64,000 nucleotides of DNA from Chelativorans multitrophicus (GCF_011317445.1 NZ_JAAAPL010000006.1:84304-148303); one strand, 5' to 3'. Counted from the first letter of the stretch, positions 46,528 through 56,725 are shown. Translations and numbers: made by a program. Notes: generated by a model not told the origin, from the letters alone.

Positions 46528-47340
46528 ATGCTTGCAAAGGTGGGTGGTTTCTTCGCGCGGGCAAGTATGGGGGCATTCCGTCAGGCGGCAACGATGATCC
46601 GGGAGTGGCCGGCGCGGCTCCTATCCCCGCCCGTCTGTATCGGCTGCCGCAATCTGGTCACCGCTCCAGGCACGTTGTGTCCCGAATGCTGGCCGGAACT
46701 GCGCTTCCTGGAGCAGCCTTGGTGCCCGGTAATGGGGACTCCTTTCCCTCATGACATGGGGGAGGGCTTCCTGTCGGGCGAGGCGATCGCTAACCCTCCG
46801 CCTTTCGCCCGGGCGCGTTCGGCAGTGGCTTATCGCGGTGTTGCCGGACGCATGGTGTTGTCCCTGAAATTTTCCGACCGCACCGATCTCGCCCCCTGGA
46901 TGGCGCGCTGGATGCTGCGGGCGGCAGTCGAGCTGATACCTGATGCCAACATCGTGGTGCCCGTTCCGCTGCATCGCAGGCGCTTTTTTTCCAGGCGCTT
47001 CAACCAGTCGGCCGAGCTTGCCCGCGCCTTTGCCAAGCTTGCGGGGCTCGACTATCAGCCATCCGCCCTTGTGCGCCGCCGCATTACCCGCCAGCAGGTG
47101 GGGCTGGGCGCGCGCGAGCGCGAGGAGAATGTGCGTGGTGCATTCGTCGTGCCGCCTGCCGCGGAGCGGATCTTAACGGGAAAGCGCGTTATCCTCATCG
47201 ACGATGTCTTCACCACCGGCGCCACGGTGGCGGCCGCCACGAGGGCGTTGAAACGGGGCGGTGCCGGCGAGGTGGACGTGCTTACTTTTGCCCGTGCGCT
47301 CAAGGAGGACTTTGCGCCGGAGGATGCGCTAACTATATAG
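46528..47340 (+). CDS. comF: ComF-family phosphoribosyltransferase-like protein
   Basis: The 270-residue protein has an N-terminal zinc-finger (Cys37, Cys40, Cys51, Cys54) and a type I phosphoribosyltransferase domain with the PRPP loop VILIDDVFTTGAT near residue 218 and PVPLHRRRFFSRRFNQS. ComF is linked to DNA uptake in competent bacteria, but most homologues lie in non-competent species and have no proven reaction. It is followed after 26 bp by grxC. Confidence 0.92.
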   Translation: MLAKVGGFFARASMGAFRQAATMIREWPARLLSPPVCIGCRNLVTAPGTLCPECWPELRFLEQPWCPVMGTPFPHDMGEGFLSGEAIANPPPFARARSAVAYRGVAGRMVLSLKFSDRTDLAPWMARWMLRAAVELIPDANIVVPVPLHRRRFFSRRFNQSAELARAFAKLAGLDYQPSALVRRRITRQQVGLGAREREENVRGAFVVPPAAERILTGKRVILIDDVFTTGATVAAATRALKRGGAGEVDVLTFARALKEDFAPEDALTI

Positions 47341-47366
47341 GCGGCCAAACAAATGCGGATGACGTT

Positions 47367-47648
47367 ATGGCAGATGTGACGATCTATACCCGGATGGGCT
47401 GCGGTTATTGCGTGGCGGCCAAGCGGCTGCTCGAGCGCAAGGGCATTGCCTATACCGAGCAGGACGCCAGTTTCTCGCCCGAATTGCGCAAGGAAATGAT
47501 CGGCCGGGCAAACGGGCGCTCCACCTTTCCCCAGATTTTTATCGGGAATATTCATGTAGGCGGTTCTGACGATCTGCACGCGCTGGAGCGGGAAGGCAGG
47601 CTTGACGCCCTTCTGGAGGAACGGGACATCGTGGGGAGCAGTCGATGA
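47367..47648 (+). CDS. grxC: Glutaredoxin 3
   Basis: The 93-residue protein carries the dithiol site CGYC near residues 11-14 after YTRMG, the TFPQIFIG cis-Pro segment and HVGGSDDLHALE, all typical of GrxC, which reduces disulfides with glutathione in the cytoplasm. The stop overlaps the next ATG by four bases (ATGA), so the pair is translationally coupled. Confidence 0.95.
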   Translation: MADVTIYTRMGCGYCVAAKRLLERKGIAYTEQDASFSPELRKEMIGRANGRSTFPQIFIGNIHVGGSDDLHALEREGRLDALLEERDIVGSSR

Positions 47649-48496
47649 CGGCCGTCCGCGTCGCTGCGCTGCAGATGCGCTCCGGCACGGAGCCGGAGGC
47701 AAATCTTTCCGCTTTTGAAGCGCTTGTGCGTGAAGCGGCGGCCCGAGGCGCAAAATATGTGCAAAGCCCGGAGATGACGGGCGCGCTTGTGCGCTCTCGC
47801 GAGGCGCTTATGGCGCGGATTAAGCCGGCGGATGAAAACCCGCTCGTGCGGCGTGCCGCGGAGTTGGCGCGCGAACTTTCGATATATGTGCATCTCGGTT
47901 CGACGGCGATTCCCCTCGATGGCGGCAAGGTTGCGAACAGGGCCTTTCTGTTCGGCCCCGACGGAACGTTGATCGCCACCTATGACAAGATCCACATGTT
48001 CGATGTCGATCTCGACAAGGGGGAAAGCTGGCGCGAATCGGCGACCTACGCGCCGGGCGCACGGACCGTCGTGGCGGCGCTTCCCTTCGCCCGCATCGGA
48101 CTTGCCGTTTGTTACGATCTGCGGTTTCCCCAGCTTTTCCGCGCGCAGGCGCTGGCAGGCGCCGAGGTGCTGACCGTGCCTGCCGCCTTTACCCGGCAGA
48201 CCGGCGAGGCGCACTGGCATGTTCTGACGCGTGCGCGGGCCATCGAAAACGGTGCCTGGGTCATCGCGGCGGCACAGGGCGGGTTGCATGAGGACCGCCG
48301 CGAGACCTTCGGTCACTCGCTGATCGTCGATCCTTGGGGGCGGATCGTCGCCGAGGCAAATCATGATGAACCGGCGGTGGTGCTGGCTGAGATCGATCCG
48401 GCGGCTTCGGCGGAGGCGCGGCAGAAAATCCCGAATCTCAAGAACGCTCGCGAATTCAGGATAGAAGAAGCTTCTTACCGCGAGGTGACAGCGTGA
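47645..48496 (+). CDS. Carbon-nitrogen hydrolase (Nit/omega-amidase type)
   Basis: The 283-residue nitrilase-superfamily enzyme has the catalytic triad Glu43 (SPEMTGA), Lys115 (YDKIHMFDVDL) and Cys156 (VCYDLRFPQLFR). The DLRFP block is typical of the Nit1/Nit2 branch, whose members hydrolyse omega-amides or deaminated glutathione. Coupling with grxC fits a glutathione-repair role, but this is inference. It overlaps grxC and the DUF1178 gene by 4 bp each. Confidence 0.92.
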   Translation: MTAVRVAALQMRSGTEPEANLSAFEALVREAAARGAKYVQSPEMTGALVRSREALMARIKPADENPLVRRAAELARELSIYVHLGSTAIPLDGGKVANRAFLFGPDGTLIATYDKIHMFDVDLDKGESWRESATYAPGARTVVAALPFARIGLAVCYDLRFPQLFRAQALAGAEVLTVPAAFTRQTGEAHWHVLTRARAIENGAWVIAAAQGGLHEDRRETFGHSLIVDPWGRIVAEANHDEPAVVLAEIDPAASAEARQKIPNLKNAREFRIEEASYREVTA

Positions 48497-48918
48497 TCCG
48501 CTACGGCCTCATTTGCGACAAGGAACATGAGTTCGAGGCGTGGTTCCGCAGTGGCGAGGATTTCGAGACGCAGAAGAGCCGCAAGCTTGTCTCCTGCCCG
48601 CAATGCGGGTCGCATGAAGTGCAGAAAGCTTTGATGGCGCCTGCCGTCTCCACAAGCCGCAAACAAGCCCAAATCGCGCTTGCGATGAATGAGGAGCAGA
48701 AGCGGGCGATGGCAAAGCTCAAGGAGCTTTCGCAGAAGATCCGCGAAAACTCCGATTATGTGGGCGACAAATTTGCCGAGGAAGCGCGAAAGATCCATTT
48801 CGGCGAGGTCGAAGCCCGGGGCATCTATGGCGAAGCGACGCCGGACGAGGTCAAATCGCTCGCCGAGGACGGCGTGGATTTCATGCCGCTCCCGGTATTT
48901 CCCGACGACAGGAATTAG
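48493..48918 (+). CDS. DUF1178-family protein
   Basis: The 141-residue product begins IRYGLICDKEHEFEAWFRSG and has a second zinc-type pair CPQCGS near residue 38, as in DUF1178 proteins. The middle is a long charged helix (MNEEQKRAMAKLKELSQKIR). GTG start overlapping the upstream stop (GTGA). Function unknown; the grxC-nitrilase-DUF1178 order is conserved in Rhizobiales to my knowledge. Confidence 0.9.
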   Translation: MIRYGLICDKEHEFEAWFRSGEDFETQKSRKLVSCPQCGSHEVQKALMAPAVSTSRKQAQIALAMNEEQKRAMAKLKELSQKIRENSDYVGDKFAEEARKIHFGEVEARGIYGEATPDEVKSLAEDGVDFMPLPVFPDDRN

Positions 48919-49041
48919 TGCTGCCCGTCAGTCCTACGGCAAACCTGCATCGCCGGCTCCATTTGGAGGTTAAGGCAAGACTCCTCGGTTATAGACCAGG
49001 TTTCTTGCCGAACATCGGCGCGGCCAACGGTCCTGGTCCGC

Positions 49042-49803
49042 TCAGATCATAGCCTCTGCGGTCGGCTTTTCCGCCAGCACCATGTAATTGACGTCCATGT
49101 CGCGCGAGCGGTTCCAACGATCCGTGAGGGGGTTGTAGACCACACCTGTACGGTCTTTAGTGATCAGCCCGGCGCTCGCAAGCGCGCGCTCCAGCTCATC
49201 CGGGCGGACCAGCTTGCCATACTGATGAGTGCCGCGCGGAAGCCAGCGCAGCACGTATTCGGCGCCGATGATGGCAAGTCCCAGGGCCTTCAGCGTGCGG
49301 TTGATGGTGGCGACGAACATGAGGCCGCCCGGTTTCAGCATTTCGGCGCATTTTTCGATGAAGAGATCGATGTCCGCCACATGCTCGACCACTTCCATAT
49401 TAAGAATGATGTCGAACTTCTCGCCCTGATCGGCAAGAGCTTCGGCTGTTTCGGCGCGATAGTCGATGGAAACGCCGCTTTCGAGCGCATGAAGTCTGGC
49501 GACCTCGATATTGGTCGCGGAGGCATCGGCTCCCACGACAGATGCGCCCAACCGCGCCATGGGTTCGCAAAGCAGGCCGCCGCCGCAGCCGATGTCGAGG
49601 ATGCGCAGGCCCTCGAACGGCTTTGCCGCACGCGGGTCGCGGCCGAAATGGGCAGCGACATTGTCGCGGATATAGGCCAGCCGCACCGGGTTAAACTTGT
49701 GGAGGGGACGAAATTTACCGTTTGGGTTCCACCACTCTTGGGCGAGAGCGGAAAAACGCTCCACTTCACCGGCGTCGATAGTCGTTCGTCGGGCTTCTGG
49801 CAT
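49042..49803 (-). CDS. ubiG: Ubiquinone biosynthesis O-methyltransferase
   Basis: UbiG methylates two hydroxyls of the ubiquinone ring. The 253-residue class I methyltransferase has the SAM motif [10 protein letters not shown] at 69-78, the N-terminal [20 protein letters not shown] signature and the C-terminal [10 protein letters not shown] block. It is divergent from lysC, a conserved Rhizobiales layout, with about 180 bp between starts. Confidence 0.96.
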   Translation of the reverse strand: MPEARRTTIDAGEVERFSALAQEWWNPNGKFRPLHKFNPVRLAYIRDNVAAHFGRDPRAAKPFEGLRILDIGCGGGLLCEPMARLGASVVGADASATNIEVARLHALESGVSIDYRAETAEALADQGEKFDIILNMEVVEHVADIDLFIEKCAEMLKPGGLMFVATINRTLKALGLAIIGAEYVLRWLPRGTHQYGKLVRPDELERALASAGLITKDRTGVVYNPLTDRWNRSRDMDVNYMVLAEKPTAEAMI

Positions 49804-49984
49804 CGGTTGATCTCCTCTCGCGTCAGCATGAAGTCGGGCGGCGACGGCTTGATGTCAAGTCTCGGCTTGCTTGCAGAACGCGACGCCTTTGGATATTGAG
49901 AGCCCGCCGCAGAGCGGCAGCATGGTAACCTCAGATATTCCGCAGGCTAAAGCCTCGCAGTAGCAAAAGGCCTTTTACACGACC

Positions 49985-51259
49985 ATGGCGCGCATCGTGA
50001 TGAAATTCGGCGGAACCTCCGTCGCCGATCTCGACCGCATCCACAATGTGGCGCGCCATGTCAAACGCGAGGTCGAAGCTGGGCACCAGGTGGCTGTGGT
50101 GGTCTCGGCCATGTCGGGCAAGACGAATGAGCTTGTCGGCTGGGTGCAGGGCATGCCGAAGGCGGCCGGCGCCAAATCGCCCTTTTACGACGCGAGAGAA
50201 TATGACACCGTGGTTGCCTCGGGCGAGCAGGTGACGAGCGGCCTGCTCGCGATTGCGCTGCAGTCGATCGGGATCGACGCGCGCTCCTGGCAGGGGTGGC
50301 AGATCCCCATACGCACCGACAACGCCCATGGTGCGGCGCGCATCACGGATATTGACGGCAGCGATATCATAGAGCGCATGGAGCGCGGGCAGGTGGCTGT
50401 GGTCGCCGGGTTCCAGGGGCTCGCCCCCGATAATCGCGTGGCGACGCTCGGGCGCGGCGGGTCTGATACGAGCGCCGTTGCGGTCGCAGCCGCGCTTCGC
50501 GCCGACCGCTGCGACATCTATACGGACGTGGACGGGGTCTATACGACCGACCCGCGCATTGAGCCGAGGGCACGGCGGCTGGCGAAGATCTCCTTCGAGG
50601 AGATGCTGGAGATGGCCTCGCTCGGGGCCAAGGTGCTGCAGGTGCGCTCGGTGGAGCTTGCCATGGTGCACAAGGTCAGGACTTTCGTAAGATCGTCATT
50701 CGAGGACCCGGACGCGCCGGGAATGGGCGATTTCGACAATCCGCCCGGCACGCTCATTTGCGACGAGGAAGAAATCGTGGAACAGCAAGTCGTCACCGGC
50801 ATTGCCTATGCCAAGGATGAGGCACAGATCTCGCTGCGTCGGGTGGCCGACCGGCCGGGTGTCTCAGCCGGCATTTTCGGTCCGCTCGCCGAGGCCAACA
50901 TCAATGTCGACATGATCGTCCAGAACGTCTCGGAGGACGGCTCGAAGACAGACATCACCTTTACCGTGCCCACGGGGGATGTGGAAAAGGCGCTCAGCGT
51001 GCTCGAGAAGGTGCGGGGGACAGTCGGATTCGACGCCATCCAGTCGGAAGCTGGGCTGGTGAAGGTTTCGGTGATCGGCATCGGCATGCGCAGCCACGCG
51101 GGCGTGGCAGCCACCGCCTTTAGTGCCTTGGCCGAGAAAGGCATCAATATTCGCGCGATCACCACGTCGGAGATAAAAATTTCCATACTGATCGACGGAC
51201 CCTATGCGGAATTGGCCGTCCGGACTTTGCATTCCGTCTACGGTCTGGATAAGCATTAG
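49985..51259 (+). CDS. lysC: Aspartate kinase
   Basis: LysC phosphorylates aspartate at the head of the lysine, methionine and threonine pathways. The 424-residue monofunctional enzyme starts MARIVMKFGGTSV (ATP-binding KFGGTS at 7-12), has GRGGSDTSAVAVAAAL near 158 and two C-terminal ACT domains (about 270-345 and 350-420; SAGIFGPLAEANINVDMIVQ and GVAATAFSALAEKGINIRAI) that mediate feedback control by lysine and/or threonine. It lies about 70 bp upstream of ptsP on the same strand. Confidence 0.97.
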   Translation: MARIVMKFGGTSVADLDRIHNVARHVKREVEAGHQVAVVVSAMSGKTNELVGWVQGMPKAAGAKSPFYDAREYDTVVASGEQVTSGLLAIALQSIGIDARSWQGWQIPIRTDNAHGAARITDIDGSDIIERMERGQVAVVAGFQGLAPDNRVATLGRGGSDTSAVAVAAALRADRCDIYTDVDGVYTTDPRIEPRARRLAKISFEEMLEMASLGAKVLQVRSVELAMVHKVRTFVRSSFEDPDAPGMGDFDNPPGTLICDEEEIVEQQVVTGIAYAKDEAQISLRRVADRPGVSAGIFGPLAEANINVDMIVQNVSEDGSKTDITFTVPTGDVEKALSVLEKVRGTVGFDAIQSEAGLVKVSVIGIGMRSHAGVAATAFSALAEKGINIRAITTSEIKISILIDGPYAELAVRTLHSVYGLDKH

Positions 51260-51331
51260 GACAGTTTTCTTTAACCATGCTTTGCGCGCTGCCAGATGGG
51301 CCAGCGCCCGCGAAGCTTTGGAGGAAGTCCG

Positions 51332-53602
51332 ATGCGCGACATTGGCGGCGGCCCGCGTGTACTCTTAAAGCGGCTGCGTGAACTGATGGCAGAGCCGGTC
51401 GAGCCGCAGCAGCGGCTCGACCGGATCGTGCGCGAGATCGCCCAGAACATGGTCGCGGAGGTCTGCTCGCTCTATGTGCTGCGCGCCGATTCCGTGCTCG
51501 AGCTATATGCGACGGAGGGCCTCAATCCGACCGCGGTGCACCTGGCGCAGTTGCGCCTCGGGCAAGGCCTCGTCGGCACGATCGCAGCGAGCGCGCGGCC
51601 GCTCAACCTTTCCGATGCGCAGAAACATCCGGCTTTTGCCTATCTGCCGGAGACCGGAGAAGAGATCTACCATTCCTTTCTCGGCGTGCCGGTTTTAAGG
51701 GCGGGCCGTACGCTTGGCGTGCTGGTCGTCCAGAACCGCACCATGCGGCACTACCGCGAGGACGAGGTGGAAGCGCTGGAAACGGTCGCCATGGTGGTGG
51801 CCGAGATGATCGCCACGGGCGATCTTGCGCGTCTGACCCGGCCGGGCATCGAGCTCGATCTCAGGCGTGCTGCCAGCTTCAAGGGGCTGCCGCTCAATGA
51901 CGGCGTAGGGCTCGGCCATGTCGTGCTGCACGAGCCGCGCATCGTCGTCACCAATCTCTTCAACGAAGACAGCGATCGCGAGCGGGAGCGCCTTGAGGAG
52001 GCGCTTTCCTCGCTCAGGCTTTCAATCGACGACATGCTTTCCCGGCGCGATGTGGCCTTCGAGGGCGAGCACCGGGCGGTGCTGGAAGCTTATCGCATGT
52101 TTGCCAATGACCGGGGCTGGGTGCGGCGGCTGGAGGAGGCAGTCAGCAACGGGCTTACCGCCGAGGCCGCTGTCGAAAAAGTGCAGAGCGACATGCGCGC
52201 GCGGATGCTGCACATGACCGATCCTTATCTTCGCGAGCGCATGAGCGATTTCGACGATCTGGCAAACCGGCTTTTGCGCCAGCTCCTGGGCCGTGGGCCG
52301 GAGGCGCTCGCCGACATCGTGCCGAAGGATGCGATCATCGTCGCCCGCTCCATGGGGGCGGCCGAACTGCTCGACTATCCGCGCGAGCGGCTGCGGGGCC
52401 TGGTGCTGGAGGATGGCGCTCCGACCAGCCATATCGTGATCGTCGCGCGCGCGATCGGCCTTCCGACGGTGGGGCAGGTGAAGGGCGCAGTCGCGATGTC
52501 GGAAAACGGCGATGCGATCGTTGTCGATGGTGAGGACGGGCAGGTTCATCTGCGCCCGCAGGCCGATGTCGAAACGGCCTATGCGGAGAAGGTGCGTTTC
52601 CGCGCAAGACGGCAGCAGCATTATCGGGAACTGCGCGACCGTCCTGCGGTCACCAAGGACGGTGTGCCGGTCCAGCTCCTGATGAATGCCGGGCTGGCGG
52701 TCGATTTGCCCCAACTGGCGCAATCGGGAGCAGAAGGGATTGGCCTGTTTCGCACCGAGCTTCAATTCATGGTGGTCTCCACCTTCCCGCGCGTCGAGGC
52801 GCAGGAGGGGCTTTACCGCGAGGTTCTGGACGCAGCGGGTGAAAAGCCGGTTACGTTCCGCACCATCGATATCGGCGGCGACAAGGTGCTCCCCTACTTC
52901 AAGGGTGCGCAGCAGGAGGAAAATCCCGCCCTGGGTTGGCGCGCGATCCGGTTGACGCTCGACAGGCCAGGGCTGTTACGCACGCAGATCCGCGCACTCC
53001 TGAAGGCGGCCGGCGGGCGCGAGCTTAAGCTTATGCTGCCAATGGTGACGGAAATCGACGAGGTGCGGCAGGCTCGCGCCATCATCGACCGGGAGGTCCG
53101 GCACTTATCGCGGTTCGCCCATCTTCTGCCGACCAGCTTGAAGCTTGGCGCGATGATCGAGGTGCCGGCGCTCCTCTGGCAACTCGAAGAGCTGATGCAA
53201 GCGGTGGATTTCGTGTCGGTAGGATCGAACGATCTTTTTCAGTTCATCACCGCCGCGGACCGGGGGAATACGCTGATTTCCAACCGTTTCGATCCGCTTG
53301 GCGTGCCGTTCCTCAGGGTGCTGAAGCAGATCGCGGCGGCAGGGCAGGCGACGCACACGCCGGTGACACTCTGCGGAGAGCTCGCCGGCAAACCAATCTC
53401 CGCCATGGCGCTGCTCGGCATCGGCTATCGGTCCATTTCGATGAATTCCGCTTCCATCGGCCCGGTGAAGGCCATGCTTTGCGAACTGCCGCTGCAGAAG
53501 CTCAGCGAACGGCTTGAAGCAGCCCTTGCCAATCGCAGCGGGAAGATCGATATCCGGGCCGAGCTGCAGCAGTTTGCCAGCGAATACGACATTCCTCTTT
53601 AG
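51332..53602 (+). CDS. ptsP: Phosphoenolpyruvate-protein phosphotransferase PtsP (EI-Ntr)
   Basis: PtsP starts the nitrogen-related phosphotransfer chain from PEP to NPr and EIIA-Ntr, which tunes potassium, nitrogen and stress responses. The 756-residue protein has an N-terminal GAF domain (about 10-160; VCSLYVLRADSVLELYATEG), an HPr-binding region, the phospho-histidine His367 in GAPTSHIVIVARAIG, and the PEP-binding barrel with TIDIGGDKVLPYF and the CGELAG block. ATG 51332 is chosen over an in-frame ATG at 51296 because GGAGGA lies just upstream. Glutamine binding to the GAF domain is known for this family. Confidence 0.96.
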   Translation: MRDIGGGPRVLLKRLRELMAEPVEPQQRLDRIVREIAQNMVAEVCSLYVLRADSVLELYATEGLNPTAVHLAQLRLGQGLVGTIAASARPLNLSDAQKHPAFAYLPETGEEIYHSFLGVPVLRAGRTLGVLVVQNRTMRHYREDEVEALETVAMVVAEMIATGDLARLTRPGIELDLRRAASFKGLPLNDGVGLGHVVLHEPRIVVTNLFNEDSDRERERLEEALSSLRLSIDDMLSRRDVAFEGEHRAVLEAYRMFANDRGWVRRLEEAVSNGLTAEAAVEKVQSDMRARMLHMTDPYLRERMSDFDDLANRLLRQLLGRGPEALADIVPKDAIIVARSMGAAELLDYPRERLRGLVLEDGAPTSHIVIVARAIGLPTVGQVKGAVAMSENGDAIVVDGEDGQVHLRPQADVETAYAEKVRFRARRQQHYRELRDRPAVTKDGVPVQLLMNAGLAVDLPQLAQSGAEGIGLFRTELQFMVVSTFPRVEAQEGLYREVLDAAGEKPVTFRTIDIGGDKVLPYFKGAQQEENPALGWRAIRLTLDRPGLLRTQIRALLKAAGGRELKLMLPMVTEIDEVRQARAIIDREVRHLSRFAHLLPTSLKLGAMIEVPALLWQLEELMQAVDFVSVGSNDLFQFITAADRGNTLISNRFDPLGVPFLRVLKQIAAAGQATHTPVTLCGELAGKPISAMALLGIGYRSISMNSASIGPVKAMLCELPLQKLSERLEAALANRSGKIDIRAELQQFASEYDIPL

Positions 53603-53618
53603 ATAGAACAAGGGAAAT

Positions 53619-54698
53619 ATGGCCGAGCTGCCGCGCGAACGGATGGACCAGGTTTTGAAGCGTTTCGAGCTGATCGAAACGCAGATGGCGGCCGGCCCTT
53701 CGCCGGATGCTTATGTGAAGCTCGCCTCCGAATATTCAGAGCTGCAGGAGGTGGCGAACAGTATCCGCGCGCTTCGGAAGGCGGAGGCGGAACTGGAAGA
53801 CCTCGATACGATGCTGGCGGACAAGAGCATCGACCGCGAGATACGCGAGCTTGCGGAAATCGACCGGGAAGAGGTGGAAAGCCGCGTTGAAGACATGCAG
53901 CAGAAACTTCAAGTTCTGCTGCTCCCGAAAGACGAGGCGGATGAGAAAAACGCCATCCTGGAGATTCGCGCCGGGACGGGCGGCGACGAGGCGGCACTGT
54001 TTGCCGGCGATCTTTTCCGGATGTACGAACGCTACGCTAGCGAGCGTGGCTGGCGCGTTGAGGTGGTTTCGGCCAGCGAAGGCGAGGCCGGTGGCTACAA
54101 GGAGATTATCGCTTCGGTAACAGGGCGCGGGGTCTTTTCACGGCTAAAATTCGAGTCGGGCGTGCATCGCGTGCAGCGCGTTCCGGCCACGGAAGCGCAG
54201 GGGCGCATCCACACCTCCGCCGCCACAGTGGCGGTGCTGCCCGAGGCGGAAGACATCGACGTGGATATCAAACCCGAGGATATCCGCATCGATACGATGC
54301 GGGCTTCAGGCGCAGGCGGCCAGCACGTGAACACGACCGACTCGGCCGTGCGCATCACGCATTTGCCGACCGGCATCATGGTCGTTTCCGCGGAAAAGTC
54401 GCAGCATCAGAACCGGGCGCGGGCGATGCAGATCCTGCGCGCGCGCCTGTTCGACATGGAGCGCTCGCGCGCGGCCAACGAGCGCTCGGAGGCGCGACGG
54501 CTGCAGGTTGGCACCGGCGACCGTTCGGAGCGCATCCGCACCTACAATTTCCCCCAGGGGCGTGTGACAGATCATCGAATCAATCTCACACTCTACAAGC
54601 TCGACCGTGTGATGGAGGGCGAGCTCGATGAAGTCATCGATGCGCTGATCGCCGATCACCAGTCGAAACTGCTGGCGGCGGAGGGAGCGGAGAGCTGA
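53619..54698 (+). CDS. prfA: Peptide chain release factor 1
   Basis: RF1 reads UAA and UAG and triggers release of the finished peptide. The 359-residue protein has the GGQ motif at 233-235 ([15 protein letters not shown]) and the PxT-type decoding region around residue 185. Length is normal. Start is ATG 16 bp after ptsP, followed directly by prmC, which methylates the GGQ glutamine of release factors. Confidence 0.97.
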   Translation: MAELPRERMDQVLKRFELIETQMAAGPSPDAYVKLASEYSELQEVANSIRALRKAEAELEDLDTMLADKSIDREIRELAEIDREEVESRVEDMQQKLQVLLLPKDEADEKNAILEIRAGTGGDEAALFAGDLFRMYERYASERGWRVEVVSASEGEAGGYKEIIASVTGRGVFSRLKFESGVHRVQRVPATEAQGRIHTSAATVAVLPEAEDIDVDIKPEDIRIDTMRASGAGGQHVNTTDSAVRITHLPTGIMVVSAEKSQHQNRARAMQILRARLFDMERSRAANERSEARRLQVGTGDRSERIRTYNFPQGRVTDHRINLTLYKLDRVMEGELDEVIDALIADHQSKLLAAEGAES

Positions 54699-54699
54699 T

Positions 54700-55566
54700 A
54701 TGCCCCCGATCACGCTCGCTGCTCTGTTGCGAACTGCCCGGCAGCAACTGACGAGCACCGGTGTGGAGGACGCGGCCTTGGAGGCGCGGCTGATCGTCGA
54801 GCATTTTTCCGAAACGACACAGACCCAGGCCATCACGCATCCCGAGTGCGCGGTGGAAGCCGCCGTGGCGGAAAAGGTGGCGCGGGCGGTGGAACGGCGG
54901 ATCGCGGGCGAGCCTGTCCACCGCATCCTCGGCCATCGTGACTTTTATGGATTGAAGCTTGCGCTTTCGCCAGAAACGCTGGAGCCACGGCCGGATACGG
55001 AGACGCTGGTCGACCTCGTACTGCCGGAAGCGCGACGGATCGCAAACGTCAAAAAGCATTGCCGCATTCTCGATCTTGGGACTGGAACGGGCGCGATTGC
55101 GCTTGCTCTTCTAAGCGTTGTGCCTGAAGCCGAAGCCGTGGGAACCGATATTTCGGAAGGGGCTCTTGAAACGGCGCGTCACAATGCCGACATGAGTTTT
55201 GTTGCAGAGCGGTTCACCCCTCTGCGGTCGGATTGGTTTCGGAATGTGGATGGCCGATTCGACCTGATTGTTTCCAACCCGCCCTATATCGCAACGGCGG
55301 AAATGGAAACGCTGCCGCGCGAAGTGCGCGAGCATGATCCGAAGGCGGCACTCGATGGCGGTCCGGATGGGCTCATGCCCTATAGAGCGATCGCCAGCGG
55401 AGCGCGGGATCACTTGACGAGGGAGGGTCTTATCGCCGTGGAAACAGGTGCCGAACAGAAAGCTGCCGTGGCGGCCATTTTCGCTGCCGAAGGCTATGCG
55501 GTTTCAAGAACCGCACGCGATCTGGGCGGCCGAGACCGCGCGATGCTGTTTGCCCCAACCGCCTAA
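54700..55566 (+). CDS. prmC: Release factor glutamine methyltransferase
   Basis: PrmC methylates the Gln of the GGQ motif in RF1 and RF2. The 288-residue protein has a SAM motif ILDLGTGTGAIALAL near residue 123 and the catalytic NPPY at 193-196 (IVSNPPYIA). It begins 1 bp after the prfA stop, forming a coupled pair. Confidence 0.97.
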   Translation: MPPITLAALLRTARQQLTSTGVEDAALEARLIVEHFSETTQTQAITHPECAVEAAVAEKVARAVERRIAGEPVHRILGHRDFYGLKLALSPETLEPRPDTETLVDLVLPEARRIANVKKHCRILDLGTGTGAIALALLSVVPEAEAVGTDISEGALETARHNADMSFVAERFTPLRSDWFRNVDGRFDLIVSNPPYIATAEMETLPREVREHDPKAALDGGPDGLMPYRAIASGARDHLTREGLIAVETGAEQKAAVAAIFAAEGYAVSRTARDLGGRDRAMLFAPTA

Positions 55567-55871
55567 ATGTGCGATGCGGAAAAAACACTTGGCAAAGAGT
55601 TGGATTGCCGCTAGGTTCCGCCCTGCCGATGAGACAAAGCAGGCAGCGCCGTTTTCGATTCGGTTCCCGCGGATTGACTGCTTGAGCGCGTTTCCGACGC
55701 ATGTGCTTTGTGCGGGGCTTATCGGGCAAGTGAACGAAGAAGCGGGTATTAGCTTTGCGGTCGCCTTCAATGCGGCAGACCGCTAGGGGGTGATTGAAGG
55801 AAACGGCGTTGTGCAGTTTCCTCCGCCGATCAACACCAAAGATCGATGGTTGTCTCGAAAAAGAGAATGGA
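55567..55871. promoter_or_regulatory. Intergenic region before the DUF4167 gene, with possible promoter
   Basis: These 305 bp hold no gene. TTGGCA (55589-55594) and TAGGTT (55612-55617) with a 17-bp spacer could form a sigma-70-like promoter. The segment GTTGGATTGCCGCTAGG at 55599-55615 recurs almost exactly before clpB (56726-56743). The role is unproven. Confidence 0.4.
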
Positions 55872-56621
55872 ATGAGGCCACAACAGCAGAACAGGCGCAT
55901 GCGCGGACGCGGGAATAACCGGAAGGGGCCCAATCCGCTCACCCGCAGCTATGAAAGCAACGGCCCGGACGTGAAAATCCGAGGCACTGCTCAGCAGATC
56001 GCTGATAAATATGCAACGCTTGCCAGGGATGCCCAAAGCTCGGGTGACCGGGTGATGGCGGAAAACTATCTGCAGCACGCCGAGCATTACAACCGCCTCA
56101 TCGCCGCCGCTATGGCGCAGGTGCAGCCGCAGCAGAACCTACGCGATTTCCGCGAAGACGATTTGGGTGACGATGAGGAGCGTGAAGAGCGTGAGGAACA
56201 TGAGGCCCAGGGCTTGCCGAACGGCAATGGCCGGGCTGGCGCTTCCTCGATCAACGACGGATCGGGGCCGCAGCCGGTTATCGACGGAGTTCCCGCCGAA
56301 GTCGCGCTCAATCGTGAGATGAACGGCTCGAACGGCCGCGGAAGGGCGAATGGCCGTGGTCACGGTGGAAATGGCGCCAACCGGGGCGCGCGTGAAGGTG
56401 CGGCAAATGGCGAAGCCGAAAAGGTGAGCGCCGTGCCGGCCGCTGAAACTCCGGCGCCTGCCGAGGTTCCAGCCAGTGAAGCCGTAGTGGCTGCTGCTCC
56501 GGAAAGCGGAGCGGAGGAAGCCCCGAAGCCCCGGCGCACGCGCAGGCCTCGCGCCAAGAAGACCGACGAAGCCGCACAGGCGGAAGCGACGTCTCCCGAG
56601 GAAGCCGCTGCCCAGAGCTGA
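55872..56621 (+). CDS. DUF4167-domain protein, largely disordered
   Basis: The 249-residue product has a conserved N-terminal DUF4167 region (residues 1-80): basic RMRGRGNNRKGPNPLTRSYE, then VKIRGTAQQIADKYATLARD and the helix DRVMAENYLQHAEHYNR. The rest is low complexity: an acidic patch (DDLGDDEEREEREE), Gly/Asn/Arg repeats (NGRGRANGRGHGG) and an Ala/Pro/Glu tail ending in RRTRRPRAKK. The RG-rich and basic parts suggest RNA binding, which is inference. ATG 55872 fits the family start. A terminator follows. Confidence 0.9.
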   Translation: MRPQQQNRRMRGRGNNRKGPNPLTRSYESNGPDVKIRGTAQQIADKYATLARDAQSSGDRVMAENYLQHAEHYNRLIAAAMAQVQPQQNLRDFREDDLGDDEEREEREEHEAQGLPNGNGRAGASSINDGSGPQPVIDGVPAEVALNREMNGSNGRGRANGRGHGGNGANRGAREGAANGEAEKVSAVPAAETPAPAEVPASEAVVAAAPESGAEEAPKPRRTRRPRAKKTDEAAQAEATSPEEAAAQS

Positions 56622-56645
56622 GTACTTCCCCTAGCTGACTCCAGA

Positions 56646-56672
56646 AAAACGGCGGGCTTTGCTCGCCGTTTT
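56646..56672 (+). terminator. Rho-independent terminator after DUF4167 gene
   Basis: AAAACGGCGGGC (56646-56657) pairs with GCTCGCCGTTTT (56661-56672), 12 bp with one G-T pair and a TTT loop, ending in a T-run. It lies 24 bp after the stop and isolates clpB. Confidence 0.88.
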
Positions 56673-56725
56673 GTGTTTTGCGGGTGATCTTGAGACGATG
56701 CAAAAAAGCTCCCATATTTCCATCG

